Source: a virus. From it: a DNA stretch of 24,176 nucleotides. The DNA lies in the IMG/VR virus record IMGVR_UViG_3300030060_002172, positions 3,965 to 28,140 of that record. One strand, given 5' to 3'. Position numbers and translations under genes: made by a program. Of the stretch, positions 16,102-22,748 are shown in pieces. Numbering within the stretch: the stretch's first letter is position 1; each line of letters starts with the position of its first letter. A model generated the notes under the pieces. The model made no database searches. It worked only from the letters and a program-made list of their open reading frames with translations, and was not told the DNA's origin.

Positions 16102-16709
16102 TTTTTTAATCCTAAACTTGTGTGTGCAGGTAATCCTAAGTGTAACCTATTATCATATGCCTTCATATTTTTTTCTTTTAATTGTTTAACGGTATTGTAA
16201 TGTAAAAAAATTTGAACACATTCTGCTTCTTGTAATGGTTCTCTCCAATGTGGAATACTTCCATCGTAAATTAATAAATCTCCTGGTTCTAATATAAATT
16301 GTTTTCCATCTACAAACATAGGCCACTCATTTCCTCCAACAGGTAAAGTAACGGAAAGTTTGCATGCATTTCTATCAGTGTGTTTTTTTAAAACATTTCC
16401 TTTTTTATATATTCTTACATAACTATAATTCTCTACCACTCTTCCAAAATCTGTTTCTTTTTGAACAATGCTTCTTACTTGTTTTAATAAAGTTTCACTA
16501 ACTATATCTGCATACATAGTGTAATCTGTCCCCAAAACTTGTAAATCTTCGGTTTGACCAAATAAATGTTCTAAGTAAGGCGGTATAATTTTTTCTTTTA
16601 AAAGAGTTCTAAACACTCTTCTTTTTAATAAAAAATATTCATGAATAAATTGTAGAACATTTTTTGAAATAACGTTTTTAATTAGTTTATATTTAAATTC
16701 TTTATTCAT
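16098..16709 (-). CDS. 2OG-Fe(II) oxygenase-like protein, 203 aa
   Basis: Core motifs: NYSYVRIYKKGNVLKKHTDR gives His110-Thr-Asp112, CKLSVTLPVGG is the following strand, LEPGDLLIYDGSIPHWREP holds distal His154 and Arg156, and VQIFLHYNT is the last core strand. I know this family (KKHTDR...EPGDLLIYDG...HWRE...FLHY) from marine phages and some bacteria. The usual C-terminal Arg for 2-oxoglutarate is absent at the expected place, so Arg156 or another residue may serve. The N-terminal third is helical, and the C-terminus (NRLHLGLPAHTSLG) extends past the core. The start overlaps the upstream TAA (TAATG) without a ribosome-binding site. Enzymatic activity is likely, substrate unknown. Confidence 0.85.
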   Translation of the reverse strand: MNKEFKYKLIKNVISKNVLQFIHEYFLLKRRVFRTLLKEKIIPPYLEHLFGQTEDLQVLGTDYTMYADIVSETLLKQVRSIVQKETDFGRVVENYSYVRIYKKGNVLKKHTDRNACKLSVTLPVGGNEWPMFVDGKQFILEPGDLLIYDGSIPHWREPLQEAECVQIFLHYNTVKQLKEKNMKAYDNRLHLGLPAHTSLGLKK

Positions 16710-17329
16710 TATTTAAATGGATACCCCAATGCCCAGCCTACTAAAGAATTTCTTTCTCCTTTTGTAATGGCAGCTACCTTGTGTTTAACAAAAGAAGGAA
16801 AAATAATTATTGAACCTTTTTCTTTTATTTCTAGACACTCTACAACATTGTTTATTGGAGAGTTTAAAAATTCAAAATAAAACTCACCTCCTTTAAAATC
16901 TTTAGGATCAGATAAGTTTATACTAAAAGATAGTTTTCTATAAGTGCCGTGAATATTAGGATTGTGTGGGGTGTCGTATGTACTAGTTAAATTATCAAGG
17001 TGCCAATCGTAGTGTTGATTTTTTTTATATTTTGTAAATTGTAAGTCTTCAAAATAATTAATATCAAAATTCCAATTAGCCATTTTATTTGCTTCTTCTA
17101 TATAAGGACTAATTACATCATAAAGCCATTGATCATTTAACCAACACACATCAGAATCTCTTAATTTTAATTTGTGTGTAAATTCATTTTCTCCAAGAAC
17201 TGTTTCATTTTTATTTTTAGAAACAACTCCTTTTTTTAATTTTTGTTTTTTTGCTAAATCTTTTACTGATTTGCAAAAACGATCATCAAAAACATTTTTA
17301 AAGTAGTAGTAATAATAATTTAAGTACAT
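16709..17329 (-). CDS. PKHD-type 2OG-Fe(II) hydroxylase-like protein, 206 aa
   Basis: The first gene of the cassette and its most classical member. QHYDWHLDN gives His110-x-Asp112, RKLSFSINLSDPKDFKGGEF is the PKHD/prolyl-4-hydroxylase core, and GSIIIFPSFVKHKV with GERNSLVGWALG provides distal His183 and the 2-oxoglutarate ligand Arg193. All catalytic residues are present. PKHD-type enzymes hydroxylate protein side chains in the few characterised cases. The N-terminus has an unusual run of tyrosines (LNYYYYYF). It starts with ATG behind a promoter-like sequence with a leader of only about a dozen bases and no Shine-Dalgarno, which suggests it is the first gene of a separate transcript. It ends as TAATG into the next gene. 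Confidence 0.92.
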   Translation of the reverse strand: MYLNYYYYYFKNVFDDRFCKSVKDLAKKQKLKKGVVSKNKNETVLGENEFTHKLKLRDSDVCWLNDQWLYDVISPYIEEANKMANWNFDINYFEDLQFTKYKKNQHYDWHLDNLTSTYDTPHNPNIHGTYRKLSFSINLSDPKDFKGGEFYFEFLNSPINNVVECLEIKEKGSIIIFPSFVKHKVAAITKGERNSLVGWALGYPFK

Positions 17330-17346
17330 ATTGTCTGTCTACACTA

Positions 17347-17375
17347 TGTATAGTACAGCATACTTAAATAGTCAA
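17347..17375 (-). promoter_or_regulatory. Promoter-like sequence before the oxygenase cassette
   Basis: On the minus strand TTGACT (17375-17370), a spacer of exactly 17 bases and TATACA (17352-17347) match the sigma70 consensus at five of six and four of six positions. The gap 17330-17378 is one of only three longer gaps in the window, and the ATG of the first oxygenase gene follows about 18 bases after the -10. The bases after the hexamer read TAGTG, so the -10 region is TATACATAGT, nearly the same as in the element at 20010-20038. A small palindrome, ACTATGTATAGT (17343-17354), covers the -10 and could be an operator. Confidence 0.5.
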
Positions 17376-17378
17376 TAT

Positions 17379-17828
17379 TTACTCCCAGCTAAAAGTAGAA
17401 GGATTCCAGACAACTTGATCTTCATTTGCATCAAAAGAAACCCATTGTTGATTTGCTTCGTCCCATGCGGGAGCACATGAATAGTCGGGAATTAAAGGAT
17501 CTGTAAAATTGTCAGGTCTTTCTATTGGTGCTTCCCATTTCCAATTGGTGTTATTTAAGGACCAACTGTCAAAAGGTTTAACTTCAATAAATACATTATT
17601 AGTTGGATCATAGTAACCACCCAGAGGTTCAGCACCATTTGCTCTAAAAGAGTTATCTATAGAAAATTGTTTTACAATAGCAGAATCATTTTTAAGTAAA
17701 TTTGTTTTTACCCAATTTTCTGCTTCAATTGATTGATCGCCGCCGTTAGCATCCACATCTGCTTGGTCTACAGCCAATATGTTTAATACTTTGTTTTCTG
17801 AATCTAATGTGGCAAAATAAGCTATCAT
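17379..17828 (-). CDS. Conserved 149-aa protein linked to tail fibres
   Basis: Residues in order: MIAYFATLDSENKVLNILAV (a strand pair with NKV), a helix with ENWVKTNLL, FRANGAEPLGGYYDPTNNVF, then KPFDSWSLNNTNWKWEAPIE and a Trp-rich C-terminus (WDEANQQWVSF, VVWNPSTFSWE). I recognise the pattern 'R-N-A-x-x-G-x-x-YD...F...P-F-x-SW-x-L...W-x-W-E-A-P' from many cyanophages and marine phages, where it is annotated as a hypothetical or tail-associated protein. Trp-containing repeats after PFxSW resemble carbohydrate-contacting or fibre-capping segments. It directly follows the glycine-rich fibre gene and ends the tail-fibre module before the oxygenase cassette. It may be a fibre chaperone or a small virion protein; sequence alone does not decide. 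Confidence 0.6.
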   Translation of the reverse strand: MIAYFATLDSENKVLNILAVDQADVDANGGDQSIEAENWVKTNLLKNDSAIVKQFSIDNSFRANGAEPLGGYYDPTNNVFIEVKPFDSWSLNNTNWKWEAPIERPDNFTDPLIPDYSCAPAWDEANQQWVSFDANEDQVVWNPSTFSWE

Positions 17829-17834
17829 TTTTTA

Positions 17835-18737
17835 TTAACTTATGGTTAAGTTTCCTCCAACATTAAATACAGCCACTCTATCACCACCATCTGTACTAAT
17901 TGAATTAGAACCAGGAGATACAGATCCACTTAATTTATTACTAAATCTTAAAATTATTTTTCCATTTCCACCTGAACCGCCGCCTCCGAGTCGGTTTGAT
18001 CCACCGCCTCCACCTTGGCCATCAGTTCCGCTTTGAGCGCCTGAGTTTCTCATTCCAGCACCGCCGCCACCGTTTCCACCTGAACCATTAGGTGATGCTG
18101 GGTAACCGTGTGTGCTTCCACCTCCGCCACCACCAAAAGTTTGTGATGATCCATTAATACTTGATGCAGTTCCATTTCCTCCAGGTCCTGCGCTGTCGGT
18201 CATTGAACTATTTGATCCGTCATTAGTCGTTCCGCCACCACCAGCAGATGGATTAGCGTTTGATCCAGGAGAGTCTCCGCCATCGCCGCCTTGTTGTCCT
18301 GTACCGCCAGAAGCACTACCGTTTCCGCCGCCGCCTCCGCCGCCGCATCCACCTTCACTTCCTGCTTGACTTTGACCGTTTCCAGTGCCACCACCATTAC
18401 CGGTAACAGTTGAAAATGCAGGAGAACTAATAGCACTATCTCCACCTTGGCCATTTCCTCCACTACCTATATTGACAGTAATAGAATCTCCTCCCGTAAT
18501 TTGAGAAGCGCTTCCACTAGGATAGTTTGTTGTTAGACCCCCAGCACCGCCTCCGCCGCCAGATTGACTAGAACATCCGCCACCGCCACCTAAAACTAAA
18601 TAATATAGCTCAGCTTTAGCTTTACCTGCTCCAGAACCAAATCCTAAAATTTGATATCCAAAAGATTTTCCTTTTCGATTGTTTTTATTTTTTAAACCTT
18701 TGCCTACTTCACTAGTAAGTTCGTTTAATTTTCTCAT
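17835..18737 (-). CDS. Glycine-rich tail fibre / adhesin-like protein, 300 aa
   Basis: After a Lys/Asn-rich N-terminus (1-40) comes LYYLVLGGGGGC, about 200 residues dominated by Gly with Ser, Asn and Thr (runs such as GGCGGGGGGGNGSASGG), and then GGGGSGGNGKIILRFS. This is the layout of the phage glycine-rich domain found on fibre tips, and it resembles the polyglycine sandwich of T-even gp38 adhesins. The C-terminal 35 residues (STDGGDRVAVFNVGGNLTIS) look like a beta cap. A strong AAGGAG lies before the ATG. It follows the 411-aa fibre gene by 11 bases, so it is probably the distal, host-contacting part or a second fibre. Its codons are far more GC-rich than the oxygenase genes. Receptor specificity cannot be told. 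Confidence 0.75.
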   Translation of the reverse strand: MRKLNELTSEVGKGLKNKNNRKGKSFGYQILGFGSGAGKAKAELYYLVLGGGGGCSSQSGGGGGAGGLTTNYPSGSASQITGGDSITVNIGSGGNGQGGDSAISSPAFSTVTGNGGGTGNGQSQAGSEGGCGGGGGGGNGSASGGTGQQGGDGGDSPGSNANPSAGGGGTTNDGSNSSMTDSAGPGGNGTASSINGSSQTFGGGGGGSTHGYPASPNGSGGNGGGGAGMRNSGAQSGTDGQGGGGGSNRLGGGGSGGNGKIILRFSNKLSGSVSPGSNSISTDGGDRVAVFNVGGNLTIS

Positions 18738-18748
18738 GATTATTCTCC

Positions 18749-19984
18749 TTACACATCGTTAGCAGCGTCTGTAGTATAAAAAAGTTTAAGACCTACTAAA
18801 CGTGCATCTGAAGTTTGATCGTCTGCAGAAACATCTCTAAATATATTAAAGAAACATTCATCGCCTGCTGCTGGAGAACCTCCAATAGTTACAGCACCAC
18901 TTTCTGCGTTAACCATTAAATCATTAGCTGTTCCAGAAGCTGCTAAAGCAGTATTTGGTACCGCAGTTCCCATAGCAACATCTAAAGTATCATCACTTGA
19001 TACAGCTACACCTTGCAATGCAAAACATACTGTTCCTGTATTAGTACCGCCAACACTCCAATAAGTTTGGAAAGTAACTGTGCCTTCATTCCAAGATTTT
19101 GGAAAAGCCACTCCAAATTGTGCGTATTCATCTGATGAAGCATCAAAGTCTAAAGACTTTACTTCAGGTCTTTGAGCTGTTAATTCTGTTTGAGCTAAGT
19201 CAGCACATCCATTTGAGCTTGCTGGATACATTGCTGAAGCTGGCACCCATATAGTTTCTTTTCCTGCAATTTTAACTGCAGCAACAGTTCCACCACCATC
19301 TTCTGCTTGAATAACTCCAGTGCCTTTTGTCTTTAAAGCAATACCAATATTTGAATCATCACCTGTTGCAGTTAGTGTAGGATTATTTCCAGTAGCAGCA
19401 TTGGCTAGTGTAACTTCATTAACAGCAGAACTTGTTGCAGTTAATAAAGTTAATTCATTTCCATTAGTATCTAAAATAGAAGTTCCGATTTTAGGGGAAG
19501 TTAAAGTTTTATTTGTTAAAGTTTGTGTTCCACCAGTTGTAACATTACCATTAGGTAAAGTATCAATGTCAGGGTTAGTTCCATCATTTCCCGTAGCAAA
19601 AACAACAGCATCACCTTTGTCAGTTGCTGCAAAAGTAAAACTATCTCCTGATCCAGTTACATATTTAAATTGAACTGTATATGCTCCTGATGTTGAATTT
19701 CTTAAATAATAAAAAGTTTGAACATCAAGTGGTATAGTTACAATTCTGTTTCCTGTAATTGAACCTGTAAATTCTATCATTCTGTGAGAAAGAGTTGCTC
19801 CAGTTGATCCGTCAGAAACTGATAATGTAGTAGTTCCCGCTCCGCCAGCTATATCTTGTGTTGTATAACCACCAGCTATTTGTTCAAATATCTGTAAATT
19901 TGTATTAGTTTTTGTTCCCCATGTACCGGCGTTTTCACCAGTTGCCATTAGCTCGACACCGAGAGGCGTGTATGTTGATGCCAT
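18749..19984 (-). CDS. Tail fibre protein, 411 aa
   Basis: The N-terminus (STYTPLGVELMATGENAGTW) is the well-known start of many marine and cyanophage tail fibres and probably binds the tail. Residues about 40-130 form a beta domain (FTGSITGNRIVTIP, FYYLRNSTSGAYTV). GGTQTLTNKTLTSPKIG at about 151-167 is a typical trimerising fibre repeat. From about 225 a second beta domain begins (WVPASAMYPASSNGCAD, SLDFDASSDEYAQFGVAFP, WNEGTVTFQTYWS) of a kind found at phage virion surfaces. AGGAG stands before the ATG, and a promoter-like element lies in the 59-base gap upstream. It is followed by the glycine-rich gene. The call as fibre is firm; which domain binds the host is unknown. Confidence 0.85.
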   Translation of the reverse strand: MASTYTPLGVELMATGENAGTWGTKTNTNLQIFEQIAGGYTTQDIAGGAGTTTLSVSDGSTGATLSHRMIEFTGSITGNRIVTIPLDVQTFYYLRNSTSGAYTVQFKYVTGSGDSFTFAATDKGDAVVFATGNDGTNPDIDTLPNGNVTTGGTQTLTNKTLTSPKIGTSILDTNGNELTLLTATSSAVNEVTLANAATGNNPTLTATGDDSNIGIALKTKGTGVIQAEDGGGTVAAVKIAGKETIWVPASAMYPASSNGCADLAQTELTAQRPEVKSLDFDASSDEYAQFGVAFPKSWNEGTVTFQTYWSVGGTNTGTVCFALQGVAVSSDDTLDVAMGTAVPNTALAASGTANDLMVNAESGAVTIGGSPAAGDECFFNIFRDVSADDQTSDARLVGLKLFYTTDAANDV

Positions 19985-20009
19985 AATTTTGTTCTCCTAC
20001 TTGTTACTA

Positions 20010-20038
20010 TTAATAATATGTTTTAAAAAGCAAGTCAA
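20010..20038 (-). promoter_or_regulatory. Promoter-like sequence before the tail-fibre gene
   Basis: On the minus strand TTGACT (20038-20033), 17 bases, then TATTAA (20015-20010) followed by TAGT, giving TATTAATAGT. The -35 hexamer, the spacer length and eight of ten bases of the -10 region agree with the element before the oxygenase cassette. A good AGGAG follows about 20 bases later, before the ATG at 19984. The gap 19985-20043 has no coding potential. The match to sigma70 is moderate; the agreement with the second element is the stronger argument. Confidence 0.45.
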
Positions 20039-20043
20039 CCTAT

Positions 20044-21543
20044 TTATCCAGCATGTTTTTTCTCTGTATAAGTTGCACTTGTATTGTAATCTTCTATTGT
20101 ATAATTTGCGCTTGTATTATACTCTAAAATTCTAGTATATAAAGGTGAAATTTCACCAAGTGAAATAGTTCCTGAAATTCCTGTTAATCCTATTGCCATA
20201 TCTGCAGGAGAAATTGATCCTACACCAGTTGTTGCAACTCCAGCAGTGGACAATCCTATTGCCATATCTGCAGGAGAAATTGATCCTACTGAAGACGTTG
20301 CTCCAATTCCAGTTAAACTAAATATTTGAGTATCACTAACAACAAGAGACCCTACTGAAGATGTAGCCCCTAATCCTGTTAAACCAACCACGTCTGCAGG
20401 GGAAATTGAACCTACGGAAGCTGTCGCGCCAACTCCACTTATTTGAATTTCGTTACCTATTATTACCGTTCCAACACTTATTGTACCCACACCCGCTGAA
20501 GAAATTGGTTCCGTGCTTACACCAAATGATAAACCTGGAGTTCCTACTGAAGATGTTGCGGATTGACCTGTTAAGCCAATAGACATTTCAGTTGGTGATA
20601 TCGCACCTACACTAGAACCTAAAGAAACACCAGATACATCAACAACAACTGTCATTGCTGACTCACCCCAGTTTTCATAACCCCAAGGATCTCTACCCCA
20701 TCCTTGTTCATTGAAAGCTGTAACACTTCCAATTGAAGTTGATAAGCTTGAAGGTGCTGTTATACTTACAACAGAGTCATTTGAACTACCCCATGGCTCT
20801 TCACCCCATTCATCTCTACCCCAACCAATAGCATATACGTCTTCACTAATTTCTCCAACTGAGGTAGTTAAACCCGCTGGAGCAGTAATTGGAACTGTAA
20901 GACTAATACTTATTGAACCTAATGAAGATGTTAAACCTAATCCCGTAAGGTCAACAGGAATTTCTTGTGCTGCAGTTAATGTTCCAAGTGATGATGTTAA
21001 ACCTAATCCCGACAGTCCAACTGAGTATTCTACACTCCAGCCAGAATTTCCCCATTCTTGTCGACCCCAACCTTCTTCATTAGCTGCTTCTACATCACCT
21101 ACCGCAGATGTTAAACCAGATGGAGCTGTTACACTTACGTCAAATGCATCTTGGTCTCCCCATTGATTATTATTCCAAGGAAAAATTCCCCATGTATTGG
21201 CCGTAGGAGTATCAGCTTGGCCGCCCATACCCGAATGGACAGCACAATAATAATATAAAGTTGGCGCGCTAGCGGCAACAGTTATTTGAGTGTAAGCTCC
21301 TGAATCTCCAGGTGAACCAGAAGTGGTTACACCGGTTGTATATTCGCTTCCGCTATTGTGTGTTCCATCACTTGTTGTAGAAAATCTTAAAGGGTGACTA
21401 CCGTTTGAACTATCTGATTGATCAAATTTATATGTTCCAGTTTCAGCTATGTTTATAGTAGCTTGTTGTACTCCATCAATAAAATATTTATTACCTGAAC
21501 CGGTGCTGACTACCGTAACTGTAAAAGTTCTGGTTATGGACAT
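20044..21543 (-). CDS. Tail appendage protein: cupredoxin-like domain plus repeats, 499 aa
   Basis: Residues 1-108 look like a cupredoxin sandwich. NKYFIDGVQQATINIAETGT and YKFDQSDSSNGSHPLRFS contain His50, and LYYYCAVHSGMGGQ contains Cys100, His103 and Met106. These are the four type-1 copper ligands, with the Cys-x2-His-x2-Met spacing of amicyanin. I know this domain from marine phage structural proteins; whether it binds copper is not established to my knowledge. Residues 120-300 carry GWGRQEWGNSGW, GWGRDEWGEEPWG and GWGRDPWGYENWG, separated by repeats such as GLTSSLGTLT. From 300 a roughly 22-residue repeat (TGIGATSSVGSISPADMAIG) continues to 465, then YNTSANYT and YNTSATYT end the chain. 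The start codon and its Shine-Dalgarno lie in one hairpin. A fibre, spike or decoration role is inferred from repeats and position. Confidence 0.7.
   Translation of the reverse strand: MSITRTFTVTVVSTGSGNKYFIDGVQQATINIAETGTYKFDQSDSSNGSHPLRFSTTSDGTHNSGSEYTTGVTTSGSPGDSGAYTQITVAASAPTLYYYCAVHSGMGGQADTPTANTWGIFPWNNNQWGDQDAFDVSVTAPSGLTSAVGDVEAANEEGWGRQEWGNSGWSVEYSVGLSGLGLTSSLGTLTAAQEIPVDLTGLGLTSSLGSISISLTVPITAPAGLTTSVGEISEDVYAIGWGRDEWGEEPWGSSNDSVVSITAPSSLSTSIGSVTAFNEQGWGRDPWGYENWGESAMTVVVDVSGVSLGSSVGAISPTEMSIGLTGQSATSSVGTPGLSFGVSTEPISSAGVGTISVGTVIIGNEIQISGVGATASVGSISPADVVGLTGLGATSSVGSLVVSDTQIFSLTGIGATSSVGSISPADMAIGLSTAGVATTGVGSISPADMAIGLTGISGTISLGEISPLYTRILEYNTSANYTIEDYNTSATYTEKKHAG
20186..20289 (-). 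repeat. 38-base direct repeat inside the repeat protein gene
   Basis: The same 38 bases occur at 20186-20223 and 20252-20289, offset by 66 bases, i.e. one 22-residue protein repeat; the encoded block includes VGSISPADMAIGL. Sequence identity at the DNA level, not only in protein, points to recent duplication or gene conversion, while other copies of the unit (for example near 20380 and 20580) have diverged. Confidence 0.8.
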
Positions 21544-21561
21544 AAGGACTTACTCCTTATG
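21541..21561 (-). promoter_or_regulatory. Hairpin pairing Shine-Dalgarno with start codon
   Basis: The minus strand carries CATAAGGA, loop GTAAG, TCCTTATG: a perfect 8-bp stem with a 5-base loop. The 5' arm contains the Shine-Dalgarno core AAGGA (AAGGAG with the first loop base) and the TAA stop of the 146-aa gene. The 3' arm contains the ATG of the 499-aa gene. Free mRNA would hide both initiation signals; a ribosome finishing the 146-aa gene would open the stem. This predicts translational coupling; the structure is visible, the effect is inferred. Confidence 0.65.
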
Positions 21562-21997
21562 CTATACGAATTATCGCCGTAGTAGCTGCTGCCGCAGGAA
21601 ACTGGATTGTAAAAGTTCCAGAAGAAACTGTTTTATCTCCACCAAATGCTACTGCACAAACAGCTGCATCTGTTGAATGTGAATCATTAAAAATTAAACA
21701 TCCATTAGCTGTGAATGAAGCTGATGTCCAAGAGACATCTGCAAAATCACAAACTGCAGTTGATGAATCAAGAGTTGGTGTAACACTTGTTAATGCTTTT
21801 CCTTTTGGCTGATAAGCAGTTCCTGAAGTGTTTGTTATTTCTTGAGTGGTTGTATAAGCAGTAGTACCTGCTCCCAATGTAGCTGAACTTGTGTACAACG
21901 CTAAATTAAAAGTGTTTCCAGTAGAAGCCGTAAAATTATGTTCTGCCTCTAAGATTTCTTGTTTAAAGCTATTACAAATTGCCGATGTTATTGCCAT
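21557..21997 (-). CDS. Conserved beta-rich virion protein, 146 aa
   Basis: MAITSAICNSFKQEILEAEH followed by FTASTGNTFNLALYTSSATL, then a Thr/Ser-rich beta region with SGTAYQPKGKAL, CDFADVSW, GCLIFND and a C-terminus of strands (GTFTIQFP). I know this family from many marine and other phages as a conserved structural or hypothetical protein in the tail region. The all-beta composition and position next to the tail appendage gene fit a virion surface or tail component. A strong TAGGAG lies before the ATG. Its stop codon sits inside the hairpin that hides the next gene's start, so its translation may control the 499-aa protein. Confidence 0.65.
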   Translation of the reverse strand: MAITSAICNSFKQEILEAEHNFTASTGNTFNLALYTSSATLGAGTTAYTTTQEITNTSGTAYQPKGKALTSVTPTLDSSTAVCDFADVSWTSASFTANGCLIFNDSHSTDAAVCAVAFGGDKTVSSGTFTIQFPAAAATTAIIRIA

Positions 21998-22011
21998 AAT
22001 TTATCTCCTAT

Positions 22012-22743
22012 TTACTGAGGCGGTGACTCGATTGGTATACGGATAGTACCATCTGTATAGTCGTCTCGTCTTCGTCTCCCAATTTGCATTGCTGCAAACT
22101 TTTGTAGTTCTTGTTTATACTTTTGTTCGTATAATGTCAACATATCTGTTGGACCTTTTAAATAAGAATATGCTTCTGTCAAACAGCAATATAATAGCCC
22201 TTGAGGGAAGTATAAACTGACATAGGTCCCAGACGTATTGCTCTCTAAAGAAGCCGGAATTTTATTATAATGGATAATATATTGATAATTTTTATCTGGC
22301 GTAGGGGCTATATACATTCCTCCAGAAGTAGTTGAACTTGTTCCTGTAGCTCCTCCAAACATTGAATAATATTTAGGTAGTCCAGTAGTATCTTGACCAC
22401 TTTGATCTCCTTCATCCCCTGTTAATTCTCCTACATATTCTTGTATAAAAGTCTGATCTCGTCTCTCTAGATAAACACCTTGTCCAGTGCTGGCAGTAGT
22501 TGAATCAAATACCTGTACGGCTCTAACAAACAAACATCCTGCTGGAACATTTATTGAATTATTGTCTGTTGCAAATTGTGCTTGAGCCTGAACTCTGTCT
22601 GAATCCATAGGAAGGTCATATGCAATTCTATATTCTGCATTTTCTATAAATCTATTTAACACGGCAGCAGTAAAAACATTACTATCTACTTCAGTGTAGT
22701 TTCTAATATCTGTTTGTAAATTTGATAAATTGTACCCAGCCAT
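22012..22743 (-). CDS. Head-tail adaptor protein, SU10-adaptor type, 243 aa
   Basis: The N-terminus is helical (YNLSNLQTDIRNYTEVDSNV, AVLNRFIENAEYRIAYDLPM), followed by a beta part with INVPAGCLFVRAVQVFD, YLERRDQTFIQEYVG and MYIAPTPDKNYQYIIHY, and then a C-terminal helix pair ending in LYEQKYKQELQKFA and RRRRDDYTDG. This is the pattern of the SU10-type adaptor family, proteins that sit below the portal as a ring and connect it to the nozzle. AGAGG precedes the ATG. Its place between the 280-aa structural protein and the tail genes agrees. Family assignment is from memory of these motifs; P22 gp4-like or T7 gp11-like function is the same idea under other names. Confidence 0.75.
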   Translation of the reverse strand: MAGYNLSNLQTDIRNYTEVDSNVFTAAVLNRFIENAEYRIAYDLPMDSDRVQAQAQFATDNNSINVPAGCLFVRAVQVFDSTTASTGQGVYLERRDQTFIQEYVGELTGDEGDQSGQDTTGLPKYYSMFGGATGTSSTTSGGMYIAPTPDKNYQYIIHYNKIPASLESNTSGTYVSLYFPQGLLYCCLTEAYSYLKGPTDMLTLYEQKYKQELQKFAAMQIGRRRRDDYTDGTIRIPIESPPQ

Positions 22744-22748
22744 AATAA

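Noticed and set aside
12636-17329. TET/JBP-like DNA base oxygenases
   Set aside because: The motifs (PKHD-like, YLNxxxGGTEF, WTHTHRG) are those of prolyl-hydroxylase-like proteins; no base-modification partner genes such as glycosyltransferases are in the window.
18112-18369. Plus-strand proline-rich open frame
   Set aside because: It is the reverse complement of Gly codons (GGN read as CCN) in the glycine-rich fibre gene, hence an artefact of composition.
20100-20640. CRISPR-like spaced repeats
   Set aside because: Repeat units are in frame, 66 bases apart and encode a protein repeat; there are no conserved short repeats with unrelated spacers.
20711-21166. Plus-strand open frame of about 150 codons opposite the 499-aa gene
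   Set aside because: It is antisense to a convincing repeat protein; its sequence is the mirror of those repeats and it has no family resemblance or ribosome-binding context.
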